Position numbers and translations under genes: made by a program
Notes under the pieces: model-generated
Database searches by the model: none
Told to the model about the DNA's origin: nothing
What the model saw: the letters and a program-made list of their open reading frames with translations, nothing else
Origin: an uncultured Elusimicrobia bacterium
GTDB lineage: Bacteria > Elusimicrobiota > Elusimicrobia > Elusimicrobiales > Elusimicrobiaceae
Length of the DNA stretch: 7,452 nt
NCBI GenBank assembly: GCA_945483375.1
Contig: CALYRQ010000036.1
Location: 1-7,452, forward strand
Direction: 5' to 3'
In this document: piece by piece, positions 5,954-7,452 of the stretch
How the letters are laid out: each line of letters begins with the position of its first letter
Numbering within the stretch: the stretch's first letter is position 1

Positions 5954-6432
5954 AATTACGTCAGCCTACATCTTTACAATGCTTTGCCTGCGGACGCCAT
6001 AATCCGTTTGGCCTAAAACTGGAATGGTTTAACAATTACGACGAAAAATGCGTAGAAACCACCTTTACGCTGGACGACAATTACTGCTCCTACCCCGGCA
6101 CGGTTCACGGCGGAATTTTAGCGACGATTTTGGATGAAACCTCCGGCCGCGCCGTGCTGCTGAACAACGATTTTGAACGCTTGATGGTGACGCTTAAAAT
6201 GGAAGTGGTGTACAAAAAAAATACCCCCACCAACACGCCTTTAAAAGCCATCGGCCGCGTGTTAAAAGACGGCGGTTCCCGCGCACAGGTGGAAGGTGAA
6301 ATCATCCTGCCGGACGGAACGGTATCAGCCAAATGCACAAGCATTTTGTTTAAAATTCCGCAGGCGGTAAAAGATAAATGGGGCCCCGAAGCCGACGAGT
6401 GGGCCCGCACCACGCCGAAAGTGGAGGAATAA
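5947..6432 (+). CDS. PaaI-like hotdog-fold acyl-CoA thioesterase
   Basis: Hotdog-fold protein of the PaaI/4HBT superfamily, expected to hydrolyse an acyl-CoA or similar thioester in the cytoplasm. The 161 residues begin with a conserved CFACGxxNPxGLKL block (12-25), seen in a subgroup of these thioesterases. The central helix carries the active-site pattern GTVHGGILATILDETSG (51-67), where His54-Gly-Gly and the Asp63-Glu64 pair lie at the usual catalytic positions. Strands 82-90 and 100-120 complete the sheet. AGGAGG (5936-5941) stands 5 nt before the ATG, a strong ribosome site. The next gene starts 3 nt after the stop, so the two are cotranscribed. The natural acyl substrate is unknown, and the polar C-terminal tail (about 138-161) is not part of the core fold. 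Confidence 0.88.
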   Translation: MKKLRQPTSLQCFACGRHNPFGLKLEWFNNYDEKCVETTFTLDDNYCSYPGTVHGGILATILDETSGRAVLLNNDFERLMVTLKMEVVYKKNTPTNTPLKAIGRVLKDGGSRAQVEGEIILPDGTVSAKCTSILFKIPQAVKDKWGPEADEWARTTPKVEE

Positions 6433-6435
6433 ATA

Positions 6436-7176
6436 ATGAAATTCTTATACTGTGTTATCGTCAGCGCCATAATTATGGGACTGGCTAGAGTTTATTTTCA
6501 TCGAAAAAATACCCCCTTGGATACTGTGCCCGCCACCCAGGTATACAACGAAGCGCCCCGCCAAATTTATGAACTGCTCTTTTGTGATGATTTGAATAAA
6601 TATGCAAAAATGAAAAAATATTTTCCTGTGCTATTTGAACAAAAGCCTTCGCAGGAAGTATTGTTGGCTTTGGCAAATGACTCCGGGCAAGAATCACGAA
6701 TCCGCATTTTGGCACACCGCCGTTTAAAAGAAACGGGGTTTTCCGCACCAACGCGCGAAGTATTTGGGGTAATTGTGGAATACAACCAGAAGGGTAATGG
6801 ATTGGATACGCTGGCCGTATATTCCGACGGGAATATACGCTATATTAATTATACCGGCAAAATGGCTGTCATTACGGAACCGTTGCCAAACACAAACATT
6901 CCCGCCTTAACAAAACAACTATTGGAACAAGCGCAACAGCTGGCCCAAACTATCGGCCCGTGGGGAGAGCAGCGTTTGCCGCCCCCCGCGGCGGAACAAG
7001 TGCGTATTACGTTGCTTGTCAACGGCGACATTTGTTTTGGACAGGCTCCGGCAGACGGGATGCAGAAAGACCCGCTGGGCGCCCCGCTGTTACAAACTAT
7101 GGCCGCGCTGTTGCTGGAAGTTACGCAGGCCGCAACCTCTGACAAAACGACAACCGGCAAACGCGCGCATTTTTAG
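6436..7176 (+). CDS. Membrane-anchored protein of unknown function
   Basis: Product of 246 residues that I do not firmly recognise. The N-terminus has a hydrophobic segment (about 4-19) followed by RVYFHRK, suggesting a signal anchor; orientation is unclear, and no lipobox is evident. The rest is soluble: a helical part (about 36-100, ending RIRILAHRRLKETG), a central strand-rich block FGVIVEYN...LDTLAVYSDGNIRYINYTGKM (110-143), a helical Gln/Leu-rich stretch (156-173) and a late block RITLLVNGDICFGQAP...DPLGAPLL. From memory, these blocks resemble a family of uncharacterised proteins scattered in Proteobacteria and others; this is unchecked. GGAGG (6423-6427) lies inside the end of the thioesterase gene, 8 nt before ATG. 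The first third is more AT-rich than its neighbours. No obvious terminator follows. Confidence 0.78.
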   Translation: MKFLYCVIVSAIIMGLARVYFHRKNTPLDTVPATQVYNEAPRQIYELLFCDDLNKYAKMKKYFPVLFEQKPSQEVLLALANDSGQESRIRILAHRRLKETGFSAPTREVFGVIVEYNQKGNGLDTLAVYSDGNIRYINYTGKMAVITEPLPNTNIPALTKQLLEQAQQLAQTIGPWGEQRLPPPAAEQVRITLLVNGDICFGQAPADGMQKDPLGAPLLQTMAALLLEVTQAATSDKTTTGKRAHF

Positions 7177-7220
7177 CAGACTTGCCGCCCCAATATTTCA
7201 GCGACGCAAGACAGTTTCTG

Positions 7221-7250
7221 TTGACGCAGACAACAGTTATTTATTAAAAT
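7221..7250 (+). promoter_or_regulatory. Predicted tRNA-Val promoter
   Basis: TTGACG (-35, 7221-7226; 5/6) and TAAAAT (-10, 7245-7250; 5/6) are 18 bp apart. The expected start near 7257 is about 7 nt before the mature tRNA. Confidence 0.6.
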
Positions 7251-7263
7251 GTATATAGATTTA

Positions 7264-7339
7264 GGATCGGTAGCTTAGTTGGTAGAGCGCCTGCTTTACA
7301 CGCAGGAGGTCACAGGTTCAAGTCCTGTCCGGTCCACCA
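7264..7339 (+). tRNA. tRNA-Val (anticodon UAC), CCA encoded
   Basis: Full cloverleaf of 76 nt. Acceptor GGATCGG (7264-7270) pairs with CCGGTCC (7329-7335), with one T-G wobble. The D arm spans 7273-7288. The anticodon stem CCTGC/GCAGG (7290-7294, 7302-7306) holds loop TTTACAC with anticodon TAC at 7297-7299, reading GUA and related Val codons. The T arm is ACAGG/CCTGT with loop TTCAAGT (7312-7328). The discriminator A is followed by encoded CCA (7337-7339). Confidence 0.97.
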
Positions 7340-7343
7340 TTTC

Positions 7344-7373
7344 AAAAGGCACTCTTTGTGGAGTGCCTTTTTT
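7344..7373 (+). terminator. Intrinsic terminator after tRNA-Val
   Basis: Stem AAAAGGCACTC (7344-7354) with GAGTGCCTTTT (7361-7371), perfect over 11 bp, a 6-nt loop, and a run of six T (7368-7373). It begins 5 nt after the tRNA CCA end. Confidence 0.92.
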
Positions 7374-7376
7374 GTT

Positions 7377-7420
7377 AGGTTGCGGAGCGGCAATCCGACG
7401 GGGTGCGACCTGAATTTTTA
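7377..7420 (+). other. Hairpin with T-rich tail near the window end
   Basis: AGGTTGC (7377-7383) pairs with GCGACCT (7405-7411), one wobble, and an inner CGG/CCG pairing (7388-7390, 7395-7397) is possible. GAATTTTTA follows. It could be a second, weaker terminator or part of an unseen element; nothing else in the last 80 bases is assignable. Confidence 0.25.
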
Positions 7421-7452
7421 TCCATACCGGTTTTAGAGTAGTATTTAGAGAG

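Noticed and set aside
7430..7452. Start of a type II CRISPR array (GTTTTAGAG)
   Set aside because: Only 23 bases are available, with no spacer, no second full repeat and no cas gene in the window.

Overview
The window is a compact, gene-dense stretch of bacterial chromosome: seven complete protein genes, one 5'-truncated gene and one tRNA. The best guess for the source is Elusimicrobiota, possibly a gut lineage. The main clue is the orphan type IV pilin-like gene, whose N-terminus (leader MYKNTG, then FTLIELLVVVLIIGILASVA) and C-terminal Cys/SMGG block look like the many pilins of Elusimicrobium genomes. A lysine/alanine-rich histone H1-like gene and moderate GC content fit but do not prove it. 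This assignment is inference from recalled patterns, with no database search.

Layout: (1) Positions 1-3591 on the + strand form a tightly packed operon: the end of a farnesyl-diphosphate-type prenyl synthase (ispA), dxs (entry enzyme of the MEP isoprenoid pathway) and a LOG/TIGR00730-type nucleotide phosphoribohydrolase. It ends at a strong bidirectional terminator (3610-3640) shared with the converging pilin gene. (2) Positions 3658-5902 are on the - strand. In order of transcription these are a CYTH-domain phosphatase/cyclase-like gene, a small polytopic membrane protein coupled to it by an ATGA overlap, a Cys-containing histone H1-like gene with its own promoter and terminator, and the pilin gene with its own promoter. 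(3) Positions 5947-7176 on the + strand hold a PaaI-like hotdog thioesterase and, 3 nt after it, a membrane-anchored protein of unknown function. The divergent CYTH and thioesterase genes appear to share overlapping -10 elements. (4) Positions 7264-7339 encode tRNA-Val(UAC) with encoded CCA, a promoter in front and a clean terminator behind. The last ~80 bases hold only a weak hairpin and a short repeated motif cut by the window edge.

Functionally, DXS makes 1-deoxyxylulose 5-phosphate for IPP/DMAPP and the prenyl synthase condenses these to longer prenyl diphosphates. The LOG protein may process N6-modified or ordinary nucleoside monophosphates. The most interesting signal is the pilin promoter: a run of 12 T (A on the + strand) fills most of the -35/-10 spacer, the layout of phase-variable surface-protein promoters. 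Other points of note are six cysteines in the H1-like protein, an apparent ~33-residue insertion in the prenyl synthase, and the pairing of a LOG gene with isoprenoid genes. No clearly new multi-gene defence or mobile system was found.
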